DNA of 22,261 nucleotides. It comes from DATAYA01 sp036272815 (GTDB taxonomy: Bacteria; Pseudomonadota; Alphaproteobacteria; Acetobacterales; Acetobacteraceae). The first letter of the stretch is position 1, and each line of letters begins with the position of its first letter. The stretch is from NCBI GenBank assembly GCA_036272815.1, contig DATAYA010000077.1, positions 1 to 22,261 of the forward strand. The letters run 5' to 3'. Under the pieces are notes generated by a model, which ran no database searches, was not told the DNA's origin, and saw nothing but the letters and a program-made list of their open reading frames with translations. This document shows positions 1 through 7,950 of this stretch, one piece after another. The position numbers and the translations under genes were made by a program.

Positions 1-69
1 CAGCGCCATCGGCTTGCGCCGCACGCCGGCCGGCGGAGTCGCCCGAACCGCACCAGCCGTCCCGCTCAT
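1..69 (-). CDS. Possible 5' end of an unidentified gene cut by the left edge
   Basis: An ATG at 69 on the minus strand opens a frame that stays open to base 1 (23 codons, beginning MSGTAGAVR and ending RRKPMAL). A purine-rich GGGAG lies about 9 bases upstream, a good Shine-Dalgarno distance; a second in-frame ATG at 75 is too close to it. Third codon positions are mostly G or C, as in the neighbours. The visible residues look like a short, basic, disordered N-terminus ahead of something that lies outside the window. The family cannot be recognised. The gene would diverge from the Rrf2 regulator, sharing a roughly 190-base control region. Confidence 0.35.
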   Translation of the reverse strand, partial: MSGTAGAVRATPPAGVRRKPMAL

Positions 70-264
70 CCGCATGCTCTCCCGCACTCGCCTGCCTGTC
101 CCTGCTCCTGCTTCGCCGCACCGCGTGCGGCGTTGCTTCCCACGACCCATCACACCCGGCCCTGCTTCCCCTACGGACGGCGAGGCGTCCGGATGGCCGC
201 CTTGACAACCGACGGGCTTGGTCCAGAAGCGGATCAGCCCCGCCCGCGGCGACGGACCCCAGCC

Positions 265-705
265 ATGATGTCGAGCAAAGCCAAATACGCCCTGCGCGCC
301 CTGACGCTGCTTGCCGAGCGGGCGGACGCAGGCGGGTGGACCCTCGCGGCCGACGTGGCCGCACGGGAGAGCATCCCGCGCAAGTTCCTCGAGGCAATCC
401 TAGTGCAGTTGCGCGACCACAGGGCGATCGAGAGCCGGCGCGGCCGCGGCGGCGGCCATCGGCTCGCGCGCCCGGCCGCCGACATCTCCGTGGGCGAGGT
501 GCTGCGGCTGATCGACGGGCCGTTGGCACTCACACCCTGCGCGAGCCGCACCCAATTCGAGGCCTGCGCCGACTGCACGGAGGTGCGCGCCTGCGCGCTG
601 CGCCACGTGTTGGCGCACGCCCGCGATGCGATGGCGGGGGTGCTGGATCGCTGCAGCTTGCAGGAACTCGTGCAGCGGCGGCTCGGACCGGAGGCGGCCG
701 ATTGA
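265..705 (+). CDS. Rrf2-family transcriptional regulator with IscR-like cysteine cluster
   Basis: A 146-residue protein. Residues 1-70 form the winged helix typical of Rrf2 proteins, opening with SSKAKYALRAL and containing the basic wing SRRGRGGGHRLARP. Cysteines at 92, 101, 104 and 110 have the Rrf2/IscR spacing that binds a [2Fe-2S] cluster in characterised members, so it probably senses Fe-S status, redox or a related small molecule. The frame is open upstream to 133, but family members start right before the SSKAKYAL segment, so ATG 265 (or 268) is preferred. No strong Shine-Dalgarno is visible. It converges on the ABC exporter/metY pair with a 16-base gap. Rrf2 members include the cysteine-metabolism regulator CymR, so control of the nearby metY is possible but unproven. 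Confidence 0.88.
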   Translation: MMSSKAKYALRALTLLAERADAGGWTLAADVAARESIPRKFLEAILVQLRDHRAIESRRGRGGGHRLARPAADISVGEVLRLIDGPLALTPCASRTQFEACADCTEVRACALRHVLAHARDAMAGVLDRCSLQELVQRRLGPEAAD

Positions 706-721
706 AACCGCGGTGCGATCG

Positions 722-2437
722 TCAGACCCCGAACTGCGCGTCGTGCAGCCGCCGATAGGCGCCTCCCGCGACCAGCAGCTCGCCATGCCGCCCCTGCTCG
801 GCGACCCCAAGCTCATCGACCACCACGATCCGGTCCGCATCGCGGATCGTCCCGAGCCGGTGGGCCACCACCAGCGTGGTCCTGCCGGCGGCGAGCTCGG
901 ATAGTGATTGCTGAATCGCGCGCTCGGTCTCGCTGTCGAGCGCGCTGGTCGCCTCGTCCAGGATCAGGATCGGCGGGTTCTTGAGGAACATGCGCGCGAT
1001 CGCGACGCGCTGTCGCTGGCCGCCCGAGAGCTTCACGCCGCGGTCGCCGATCACGGTGTCGAGCCCGTCCGGCAGGCGCGCGATCGTCGCCTCCAGTCGC
1101 GCCCGCTCGGCCGCTTCGCTGATCTCCGCCTCACTCGCCTCCAGCCTTCCATAGGCGATATTCTCGCGCACCGTGCCGCCGAACAGGAACACGTCCTGCG
1201 CCACCACCCCGATCTGCCGGCGCAGCGAGGCCAGCGTCATGTCGCGGATGTCGATCCCGTCGATGGTTATTTTTCCGGCAGCCACCTCGTAGAAGCGCGG
1301 CAGCAGGGCGCAGATCGTGCTCTTGCCGGCGCCCGAGGGTCCCACGAAGGCGACCGTCTCGCCGGCGGCGATCCGCAAGCTCACATCGCGCAGCACCGGC
1401 CGCCCCGGCCCGTAGCCGAACCACACCGCCTCGAAGACGATCTCGCCGCGCAGCCGGGGTGCGGGGCGGGCGCCGGGCCGGTCGACCAGCATCGGTTGCG
1501 TGTCGATCAGGTCGCAGAAGCGGCGGAAGCCGGCGACGCCCTTCGGATAGACCTCCAACACCGCGCTGATCTTCTCGATCGGCCGGAAACAGACGCCGAC
1601 GAGGAGCAGGAACCCCACGAAATCGCCCGACGAGAGCGTCCCGCGCTCCACGAACCACGCACCCGCGACCATCACGATCACCTGCGTGCCGCGCATCGCG
1701 AGATAGCTCAGCGCCGTGCTCGTCGCCATCATCCGGTAGCCTTCGAGCTTGGCGCGCCGGTAGCTCTCGTTGTCGCGCGCGAACAGCGCCCGCTCGTGCG
1801 CCTCGTTGGCGAAGGCCTGCACGACGCGCATGCCGCCGATGTTCTCCTCGACGCGCGCGTTGAAGGCGCCGATGCCGGCGAAGATCGCGCGGAAATTGAG
1901 CGTCAACCGCGCGCCGAAGCGGGTCGCGATGAACAGGATCGGGGGCGCCACGAAACTGGTGAGCAGCGCGAGCGGCTCGTCGAGCGCAAACATCAGCGCG
2001 AACGCGCCCACGAACGTCATCACCGCGATGAACAGATCCTCCGGCCCGTGATGCGCGACCTCGCCCACGTCCTCGAGGTCCTTGGTCACGCGCGCGATCA
2101 GCCGGCCGGTCTTCTGCTCGTCGTAGAAGGAGAACGACAGGATCTGGAGATGGTCGAAGGCGCGGCGGCGCATCTCGGTCTCGATCGCGATGCCGAGCCG
2201 GTGGCCCCAGTAGGTGACAATCGCGATCAGCCCGGTGTTGAGCAGATAGATCGCGCCAAGTCCCGCCGCGGCGGCGGCGATCAGTCCCCAGTCGCGGCCC
2301 GGCAGCAGCCGGTTAACGAAGGCCGCGACCGCCATCGGAAAGCCGAGTTCCAGCACGCCGGACACGACCGCGCAGCCGAAATCGAGCAGGAACAGGCCAC
2401 GATGCGGGCGGTAGTAGCTCGCAAAGCGGCGCAGCAA
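722..2437 (-). CDS. ABC exporter, fused transmembrane and ATP-binding domains
   Basis: A half-transporter of 571 residues if started at TTG 2437. The N-terminal ABC exporter membrane domain covers roughly residues 1-310 and includes the coupling-type segment SFYDEQKTGRLIARVTKDLED. The nucleotide-binding domain follows: Walker A GPSGAGKST at 366-374, signature LSGGQ at 470-474, Walker B ILILDE at 490-495, H-loop His526. All catalytic positions are intact. It probably homodimerises in the inner membrane and exports a lipid or hydrophobic compound (MsbA/multidrug-exporter superfamily); the substrate cannot be read from sequence. The frame extends to an ATG at 2539, but that start lies inside metY and adds residues unlike the family. 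TTG 2437, just ahead of LRRFASYYRPHRG, fits typical N-termini and sits 4 bases after the metY stop, suggesting coupled translation. Confidence 0.9.
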   Translation of the reverse strand: MLRRFASYYRPHRGLFLLDFGCAVVSGVLELGFPMAVAAFVNRLLPGRDWGLIAAAAAGLGAIYLLNTGLIAIVTYWGHRLGIAIETEMRRRAFDHLQILSFSFYDEQKTGRLIARVTKDLEDVGEVAHHGPEDLFIAVMTFVGAFALMFALDEPLALLTSFVAPPILFIATRFGARLTLNFRAIFAGIGAFNARVEENIGGMRVVQAFANEAHERALFARDNESYRRAKLEGYRMMATSTALSYLAMRGTQVIVMVAGAWFVERGTLSSGDFVGFLLLVGVCFRPIEKISAVLEVYPKGVAGFRRFCDLIDTQPMLVDRPGARPAPRLRGEIVFEAVWFGYGPGRPVLRDVSLRIAAGETVAFVGPSGAGKSTICALLPRFYEVAAGKITIDGIDIRDMTLASLRRQIGVVAQDVFLFGGTVRENIAYGRLEASEAEISEAAERARLEATIARLPDGLDTVIGDRGVKLSGGQRQRVAIARMFLKNPPILILDEATSALDSETERAIQQSLSELAAGRTTLVVAHRLGTIRDADRIVVVDELGVAEQGRHGELLVAGGAYRRLHDAQFGV

Positions 2438-2441
2438 TCCC

Positions 2442-3740
2442 CTACCGCCCCGCCGCCGCCAGCCCGCGATCGATGTCGGCCAGGATGTCGTCGATGTGCT
2501 CCAGCCCGATCGAGAGCCGCACGTAGCCCTCGGTCGCACCCGTCGCCGCCAGCTCCTCCGGCGTGAGCTGGCTGTGCGTCGTACTCGCCGGGTGAATTGC
2601 CAGGCTGCGGCTGTCGCCGATGTTGGCGACGTGGTAGAGCAGTTTCAGCGAGTTGATGAACGCCTTCCCCGCCGCCAGCCCGCCTTTCAGCTCGATGCCG
2701 ACCAGGCTCCCGTAGCCGCCACGGAGATACTTGTCCGCTCGCGCGCGCGTCGTCCCGGTCTGCACGCCGGGATAGATCACCCGCTCGACCTCGGGCCGCC
2801 CGCTGAGGTGCTCGGCCACGCGCATCGCATTCTCGCAATGCCGCGCCATCCGCAGCGGCAGAGTCTCGATCCCTTGCAGGAACAGAAAACTGTTGAACGG
2901 CGAGAGTGCGGCGCCGACATCGCGCAGCAGCGTCACCCGCGCCTTCAGGATATAGGCGATCGGGCCTAAGGGCTTGGCCGCCTCCGCCCAGACCGCGCCG
3001 TGATAGCTCGGATCGGGCGTGTTCAGCGCCGGCTGTCGCGTCTTGTGAGCCGACCAGTCGAAATTGCCGCCGTCGATGATCGCACCACCGATCGAGTTGC
3101 CATGCCCCCCGCAATACTTGGTGAGAGAATACATCACCACCGCCGCCCCATGCTCGAATGGGCGCGCGATCAGCGGCGCGGCCGTGTTGTCCATGATGAG
3201 CGGGATGCCGAGCGGCCGGCCGATCGCCGCAACCTCCGCGATCGGAAACACCGCGAGCTTCGGGTTCGGCAGCGTCTCGGCGTAGTAGGCGCGCGTGCGG
3301 TCGTCGGTGGCGCGCGCGAACGCCTCCGGGTCGGCCGGATCGACGAACCGGGTCTCGATACCCTGGTCCTTCATCGTGTTCGCGAACAGGTTCCAGGTGC
3401 CGCCGTAGAGGTCCGTCGAACTCACGATGTTGTCGCCGGCGCGGGCGAGGTTCTGCACCGCCATCATCGACGCCGACTGGCCGGACGCGACCGCGAGCGC
3501 CGCCGCCCCGCCCTCAATGGCCGCGATCCGCTCCTCCAGAACCGCGGTCGTCGGGTTCATGATGCGGGTGTAGATGTTTCCCAGTTCCTTCAGCGCGAAC
3601 AGGTTCGCGGCGTGATCGGCGTCGCGGAACTGGTAGCTCGTGGTCTGGTAGATCGGCACCGCGACCGCGCCGGTCGTGGGGTCCGATCGCCAGCCGGCGT
3701 GCAGCGCGAGGGTTTCGGGGTGCAGTTCGTTGCTGGGCAT
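2442..3740 (-). CDS. metY: O-acetylhomoserine sulfhydrylase (MetY type), PLP-dependent
   Basis: A 432-residue Cys/Met-metabolism PLP enzyme, the usual length for MetY and longer than MetZ/MetB. MetY enzymes join O-acetylhomoserine with sulfide (or methanethiol) to give homocysteine (or methionine) in the cytoplasm. Visible landmarks: Y57 within NIYTRIMNPT (phosphate contact from the partner subunit), SGQSA at 86-90, D184 in MDNT (pyridine nitrogen contact), and the PLP lysine K208 in SLTKYCGGHG. A strong Shine-Dalgarno GGAGG sits 5 bases before the ATG. It is first in a two-gene unit with the ABC exporter. The probable promoter gives a leader of only about 25-30 bases, leaving no room for a SAM riboswitch. 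Other Cys/Met PLP activities are possible, but the length and motifs favour MetY. Confidence 0.93.
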   Translation of the reverse strand: MPSNELHPETLALHAGWRSDPTTGAVAVPIYQTTSYQFRDADHAANLFALKELGNIYTRIMNPTTAVLEERIAAIEGGAAALAVASGQSASMMAVQNLARAGDNIVSSTDLYGGTWNLFANTMKDQGIETRFVDPADPEAFARATDDRTRAYYAETLPNPKLAVFPIAEVAAIGRPLGIPLIMDNTAAPLIARPFEHGAAVVMYSLTKYCGGHGNSIGGAIIDGGNFDWSAHKTRQPALNTPDPSYHGAVWAEAAKPLGPIAYILKARVTLLRDVGAALSPFNSFLFLQGIETLPLRMARHCENAMRVAEHLSGRPEVERVIYPGVQTGTTRARADKYLRGGYGSLVGIELKGGLAAGKAFINSLKLLYHVANIGDSRSLAIHPASTTHSQLTPEELAATGATEGYVRLSIGLEHIDDILADIDRGLAAAGR

Positions 3741-3745
3741 GGTCG

Positions 3746-3750
3746 CCTCC
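3746..3750 (-). promoter_or_regulatory. Strong ribosome binding site of metY
   Basis: GGAGG (part of GGAGGAGG) lies 5 bases upstream of the metY ATG. It is one of the best Shine-Dalgarno matches in the window and fixes the start at 3740. Confidence 0.8.
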
Positions 3751-3772
3751 TCCCTGGCCAGGCTCGCGTCGG

Positions 3773-3802
3773 ACTATGCGGGCCATGCCCGTCCGGCGTC
3801 AA
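3773..3802 (-). promoter_or_regulatory. Candidate sigma-70 promoter for metY and the ABC exporter
   Basis: On the minus strand TTGACG (5 of 6 consensus) is followed after 18 bases by CATAGT (4 of 6). The implied start is near 3765, a leader of about 25 bases that contains the metY ribosome binding site. This is pattern matching in a very GC-rich background and is not proven. Confidence 0.35.
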
Positions 3803-3854
3803 AGCCGCCGCCTCTTTGCTGCAATGCGGCACCCCGCGCTAGGGTCCGCGCGGA

Positions 3855-5231
3855 ATGACGCCCCAGGACGGACTCCCCGTACCGCAACGGTACTGGGCCA
3901 TGCTCACCGTGTTCATCGCGATCGTGATGGCGGTGCTCGACGGGGCGATCGCCAACGTCGCCCTGCCCACCATTGCCCACGACGTCGGCGCCCGGCCCGA
4001 GGATGCCATCTGGGTGGTCAACGCCTACCAGCTTGCGGTCACGATGACCCTGCTGCCGCTCGCCTCGGCGGGCGAGATCATCGGCTACCGGCGGGTCTAC
4101 GGGGTCGGCCTCGCGCTGTTCACGATCGCCTCGCTGTGCTGCGCGCTCTCCTCCAGCCTGCTCACCCTGACCGCGGCGCGGGTGCTGCAGGGGCTCGGGG
4201 CGGCCGGCATCATGAGCATGAACGCCGCCCTGGTGCGCTTCATCTACCCGCAACGGATGCTCGGCCGCGCGCTCGGCTACAACGCGATGGTGGTCGCGAT
4301 CGCCTCCGCCATCGGCCCGAGCGTCGCCGCCGCCATCCTCTCCGTCGCGGCATGGCCCTGGCTGTTCGCGATCAACGTGCCGCTCGGGATCGTGGCCCTC
4401 GTGATCGCCTTCCCCTCGCTGCCGCGGACGCCGCTCTCCGGGCGGCGCTTCGATACCAGGAGCGCGGTTCTGAGCGCGCTCGCCTTCGGCCTGCTCATCA
4501 TCGGCGTCAGTTCGCTCGCCCATCCCGCCGACCGCAGCTGGGCGGCGCTCGAACTGGTGGGGGCGGTCGCCGCTGGCGCCGCGCTGGTGCGGCGCGAATG
4601 GCCGCGCAGCAGCCCGCTGCTGCCGGTCGACCTGCTGCGCATCCCGATCTTCCGGCTCTCGATCGGCACCTCCATCGGCTCGTTCTGCGCGCAGATGATG
4701 GCCTTCGTCGCCCTGCCGTTCTGGCTTCAGGACGTGCTCGGCCGCTCGGAGGTCGCCACGGGCCTCCTCATCACGCCCTGGCCGCTCGCCGTCGCGGTCG
4801 CGGCGCCGCTCGCCGGGCGTCTCGTAGAGCGTTATCCCGCCGGGCTGCTCGGCGGCATAGGACTTGCCACCCTCTGCGCCGGCCTGCTGCTGATCGCGAC
4901 CCTGCCGGCACACCCCTCGGACCTTGCAATCGTCTGGCGCATGGCACTGTGCGGCTTCGGTTTCGGCCTGTTCCAGACCCCTAACAACCGGGCGATGGTC
5001 GGCAGCGCACCGCGCGAACGCTCGGGCGGCGCCTCCGGGATGCTCTCCACGGCGCGGCTGCTCGGGCAGACGCTCGGCGCCTCGCTGGTCGCGGTCACCT
5101 TCGGCGTCTCGCTCGCGCGCGGCAGCACGCTGGCACTGCTGATCGCCTCTGGCTGCGCGGGGGCCGCCTGCGTCGTGAGCTGCCTGCGCCTGACCCCCTC
5201 GGCGCGCGCGCCGCGACGGAAGCGCGCGTGA
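3855..5231 (+). CDS. MFS drug/metabolite exporter, DHA2 (EmrB-like) family
   Basis: A 458-residue integral membrane protein with the length and pattern of the 14-helix DHA2 drug:H+ antiporters. The first helix carries the family motif LDGAIANVALPTIA (about residues 29-42), followed by WVVNAYQL. Loop 2-3 carries GEIIGYRR, and the fifth helix carries an antiporter motif-C-like segment (GYNAMVVAIASAIGP). These mark a proton-driven exporter in the inner membrane; the substrate is unknown. It diverges from metY and heads a plus-strand operon: its stop overlaps the glycosyltransferase GTG start by 4 bases (GTGA). Shine-Dalgarno pairing at the start is weak. No partner EmrA-like membrane fusion protein is present nearby, so it probably works alone. 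Confidence 0.88.
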   Translation: MTPQDGLPVPQRYWAMLTVFIAIVMAVLDGAIANVALPTIAHDVGARPEDAIWVVNAYQLAVTMTLLPLASAGEIIGYRRVYGVGLALFTIASLCCALSSSLLTLTAARVLQGLGAAGIMSMNAALVRFIYPQRMLGRALGYNAMVVAIASAIGPSVAAAILSVAAWPWLFAINVPLGIVALVIAFPSLPRTPLSGRRFDTRSAVLSALAFGLLIIGVSSLAHPADRSWAALELVGAVAAGAALVRREWPRSSPLLPVDLLRIPIFRLSIGTSIGSFCAQMMAFVALPFWLQDVLGRSEVATGLLITPWPLAVAVAAPLAGRLVERYPAGLLGGIGLATLCAGLLLIATLPAHPSDLAIVWRMALCGFGFGLFQTPNNRAMVGSAPRERSGGASGMLSTARLLGQTLGASLVAVTFGVSLARGSTLALLIASGCAGAACVVSCLRLTPSARAPRRKRA

Positions 5232-6373
5232 AAATCGTCGAGATCATCAACGTCGATTTTTCGCTGCGCCACTTCCTGCTGCCGCTGATGCGCGGCATCC
5301 GCGGGCGCGGGCACGAGGCGGTCGGCGCCTGTGCAGAGGGTCCGCTGCTCGCGATCGCCCGCGCCGAGGGTTTCCGCATCGTCGCCCTGCCGATGGCACG
5401 CAGCTTCTCGCCAGTGGCCCAACTCCGGGCATTCGCCGCCCTGGTCGCCTTCCTGCGAGCCGAACGGCCAGACCTCGTGCATGCACACATGCCGATCAGC
5501 GGTTTCCTCGCGCGCCTCGCGGCGCGGGCGGCGGGCGTGCCGCGGATCGCCTACACCTGCCACGGATTCCTGTTCAACCAGCCGGGGCCGATGCTGCGGC
5601 GCTGCACGGCGTTTGCGATGGAATGGATCGGCGCGCGCATCACCGACGTCTATCTCACCGTCTCGACCGAGGAGGCGGAGGACGCACGCCTGCGCCTCGG
5701 CGTCCGCCACGCGGTCGCGATCGGCAATGGCCGCGATCCCGCCCGCTTCCACCCCGATCCCGTGGCTCGCGCCCGCATCCGCGCGGAACTCGGCGTGCCG
5801 TCCGACCGCGTGGTGGTGATCGTCGTCTCGCGCCTGGTGCGCCACAAGGGCCATCCCGAGCTACTCGCCGCGATGCGCGACGTGCCGGGGGCGGAGCTGT
5901 GGGTGGCGGGCGAGCGGCTGCCGTCCGATAACGGCGAGCGGCTCGACGGGTATTTCGCCGCCTCCGGTCTCGGTGACCGCCTGCGGCTGCTCGGCTATCG
6001 GGAGGACGTGCCGGCGCTGCTGGCGGCCTCCGACATCTTCGCCCTGCCGAGTCATTTCGAGGGCCTGCCGATGTCGGTGATCGAGGCGATGCTGACGGCG
6101 CTTCCCGTGGTCGCAAGCCTCGTGCGCGGCCCGCGCGAGCAGGTGGTGGAGGGTGTCACCGGCCGGCTCGTGCCGCCGCGGCAGGTCGCCCCGCTCGCCG
6201 CGGCGCTGCGAGCGCTGACGGATGATCCCGCCCTGCGCGAGCACATGGGCGAAGCCGGCCGCGCCCGTGCCCTGGCAGTCTATGACGAGCGCGTCGTGGT
6301 GGCGCGGACGCTGGACCTGCTGGGCGTCGCGGGCGTATCCGGCGCGCGCTCCTGCTCGCTGGAGGGACCATGA
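5228..6373 (+). CDS. Glycosyltransferase, GT4 family, GTG start
   Basis: A 381-residue GT-B fold glycosyltransferase. The N-terminal acceptor domain (about 1-175) contains the HAHMPISGFLARLAAR and YTCHGF segments typical of WaaG/GT4-like enzymes that move a sugar from a nucleotide sugar to a lipid-linked or polysaccharide acceptor. The C-terminal donor domain carries VSRLVRHKGHPELLAAM and the E-x7-E motif at E278 and E286 (FEGLPMSVIEAM). It starts at GTG 5228, overlapping the MFS stop by 4 bases, and its own stop overlaps the purH ATG by 4 bases (ATGA). It is presumably cytoplasmic or at the inner membrane face. The acceptor and product are unknown; capsule, LPS or a glycolipid are all possible. 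No other polysaccharide genes adjoin it; the ABC-2 exporter pair at 19035-20692 is too far away to link. Confidence 0.9.
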   Translation: MKIVEIINVDFSLRHFLLPLMRGIRGRGHEAVGACAEGPLLAIARAEGFRIVALPMARSFSPVAQLRAFAALVAFLRAERPDLVHAHMPISGFLARLAARAAGVPRIAYTCHGFLFNQPGPMLRRCTAFAMEWIGARITDVYLTVSTEEAEDARLRLGVRHAVAIGNGRDPARFHPDPVARARIRAELGVPSDRVVVIVVSRLVRHKGHPELLAAMRDVPGAELWVAGERLPSDNGERLDGYFAASGLGDRLRLLGYREDVPALLAASDIFALPSHFEGLPMSVIEAMLTALPVVASLVRGPREQVVEGVTGRLVPPRQVAPLAAALRALTDDPALREHMGEAGRARALAVYDERVVVARTLDLLGVAGVSGARSCSLEGP

Positions 6374-7950
6374 CTGACGACCTCGTGCCGATCCGCCGCG
6401 CCCTGCTCTCGGTCTCCGACAAGACCGGGCTGCTGCCGCTCGCCCGCGCGCTGGCCGCTGCCGGCGCTGAACTGCTCTCGACCGGCGGCACCGCGCGGGC
6501 GTTGCGGGGCGCCGGCCTGCCGGTGCGTGACGTCTCGGAGCACACTGGCTTTCCGGAAATCCTGGGCGGCCGGGTCAAGACGCTGGTGCCGCAGATCCAC
6601 GGCGGCCTGCTTGGCCGGCGCGACGAGGCGGCGCATGTCGCCGAGATGGCGGCGCACGGGATCGCGCCGATCGACCTGCTGGTCTCGAGCCTCTACCCGT
6701 TCGAGCAGACCGTGGCCTCCGGTGCGGATTTCGCGGAGAGCGTCGAGCAGATCGACATCGGCGGCCCGGCGATGATCCGCGCCGGCGCCAAGAACCACGA
6801 TTTCGTCGCCGTGCTGACCGATCCCGCGCAGTACGAGGCAGTCATCGCCGAACTTGCGGCCGAGGGCGGCACCAGGCTTGCCACCCGCCGGCGTCTCGCC
6901 GCCGAAGCCTACGCCCGCACCGCCGCCTATGACGCCGCGATCGCGGCTTGGTTCGCGGGCCAGCAGGGGACCGACTTCCCCCAGCGCCTCGCCATCGCCG
7001 GGACCCTCCACCAGACGCTCCGCTACGGCGAGAACCCGCACCAGCGCGCCGCCTTCTACGCCGGCGGCCCGGCGCGGGCGGGCGTGGCGACCGCACGCCA
7101 AGTCCAGGGCAAGGCGCTGTCCTACAACAATCTCGCCGACACCGACGCCGCCTTCGAGTGCGTCGCCGAGTTCGTGGAACCGACCGTCGTGATCGTCAAG
7201 CACGCGAACCCGTGCGGCGTCGCCTCGGCTGCCCGCATCAGCGACGCCTGGGACGCGGCGCTGCGCTGCGACCCGGTCTCGGCCTATGGCGGGATCATTG
7301 CCGTCAACCGGACCCTCGACGCCGCCACCGCCGAGCGCATCGCCGCGATCTTCACCGAGGTGATCGTCGCCCCCGACGCCGAGCCGGAGGCCTGCGCCGC
7401 TCTCGCCCGCAAGAAGAACCTGCGCCTGCTGCTGACGGGCGGCGTGCCCGACCCGGCCGCTCCCGGGATGATGGTCCGCAGCGTCGCCGGCGGCCTGCTC
7501 GTCCAGACGCGCGACGCCGGGCATGTGGACGCGGCGGCCCTACGCGTGGTCACGCGCCGTGCCCCCACCGAGGCGGAGCGCGCCGACCTTCTGTTCGCCT
7601 TCACCGTCTGCAAGCACGTCAAGTCGAACGCGATCGTCTATGCACGCGATGGCGCCACCGTCGGCATCGGCGCCGGCCAGATGAGCCGGGTCGACAGCGC
7701 CCGCATCGCCGCCGCCAAGGCCGCCGAGGCGGCGGTCGCAGCCGGCCTTGCGGAACCGCTGACGCAGGGTAGCGTGGTCGCCTCCGACGCCTTCTTTCCG
7801 TTTGCCGACGGGCTGCAGGCGGCGGTCGCAGCAGGAGCAACGGCGGTGATCCAGCCCGGCGGGTCGATACACGATCCGGAGGTGATCGCCGCCGCCGATG
7901 AGACGGGGATCGCGATGGTGTTCACCGGGATGCGGCACTTCCGCCACTGA
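6370..7950 (+). CDS. purH: Bifunctional AICAR formyltransferase/IMP cyclohydrolase
   Basis: A 526-residue protein that catalyses the last two steps of purine synthesis: formylation of AICAR with 10-formyl-THF, then ring closure to IMP. The N-terminal MGS-like cyclohydrolase domain (about 1-200) shows SVSDKTG, STGGTAR, GGRVKTL (K70) and IDIGGPAMIRAGAKN. The C-terminal formyltransferase domain shows LRYGENPHQ, KALSYNNLADTDAA, the catalytic pair K277-H278 in VKHANPCG, RCDPVSAYGG, KHVKSN at 415-420, and the ending SIHDPEVIAAADE. One oddity is that the usual TLHPK after GRVK reads TLVPQ here (V73, Q75). The ATG overlaps the preceding glycosyltransferase stop (ATGA), and the stop shares one base with the next small gene (TGATG). 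Confidence 0.97.
   Translation: MTDDLVPIRRALLSVSDKTGLLPLARALAAAGAELLSTGGTARALRGAGLPVRDVSEHTGFPEILGGRVKTLVPQIHGGLLGRRDEAAHVAEMAAHGIAPIDLLVSSLYPFEQTVASGADFAESVEQIDIGGPAMIRAGAKNHDFVAVLTDPAQYEAVIAELAAEGGTRLATRRRLAAEAYARTAAYDAAIAAWFAGQQGTDFPQRLAIAGTLHQTLRYGENPHQRAAFYAGGPARAGVATARQVQGKALSYNNLADTDAAFECVAEFVEPTVVIVKHANPCGVASAARISDAWDAALRCDPVSAYGGIIAVNRTLDAATAERIAAIFTEVIVAPDAEPEACAALARKKNLRLLLTGGVPDPAAPGMMVRSVAGGLLVQTRDAGHVDAAALRVVTRRAPTEAERADLLFAFTVCKHVKSNAIVYARDGATVGIGAGQMSRVDSARIAAAKAAEAAVAAGLAEPLTQGSVVASDAFFPFADGLQAAVAAGATAVIQPGGSIHDPEVIAAADETGIAMVFTGMRHFRH

Noticed and set aside
14..205. Plus-strand 63-codon frame at the left end
   Set aside because: Composition is Pro/Arg-rich without a ribosome binding site or family resemblance. 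The minus-strand start at 69 is more plausible there.
202..207. Perfect TTGACA hexamer upstream of the Rrf2 gene
   Set aside because: No acceptable -10 box lies 16-19 bases downstream (the sequence there reads like AGAAGC), so I do not call a promoter.
3741..3854. SAM-type riboswitch upstream of metY
   Set aside because: I looked for SAM-II or SAM/SAH aptamer signatures and found none. The probable promoter leaves a leader of only about 25 bases, too short for an aptamer.
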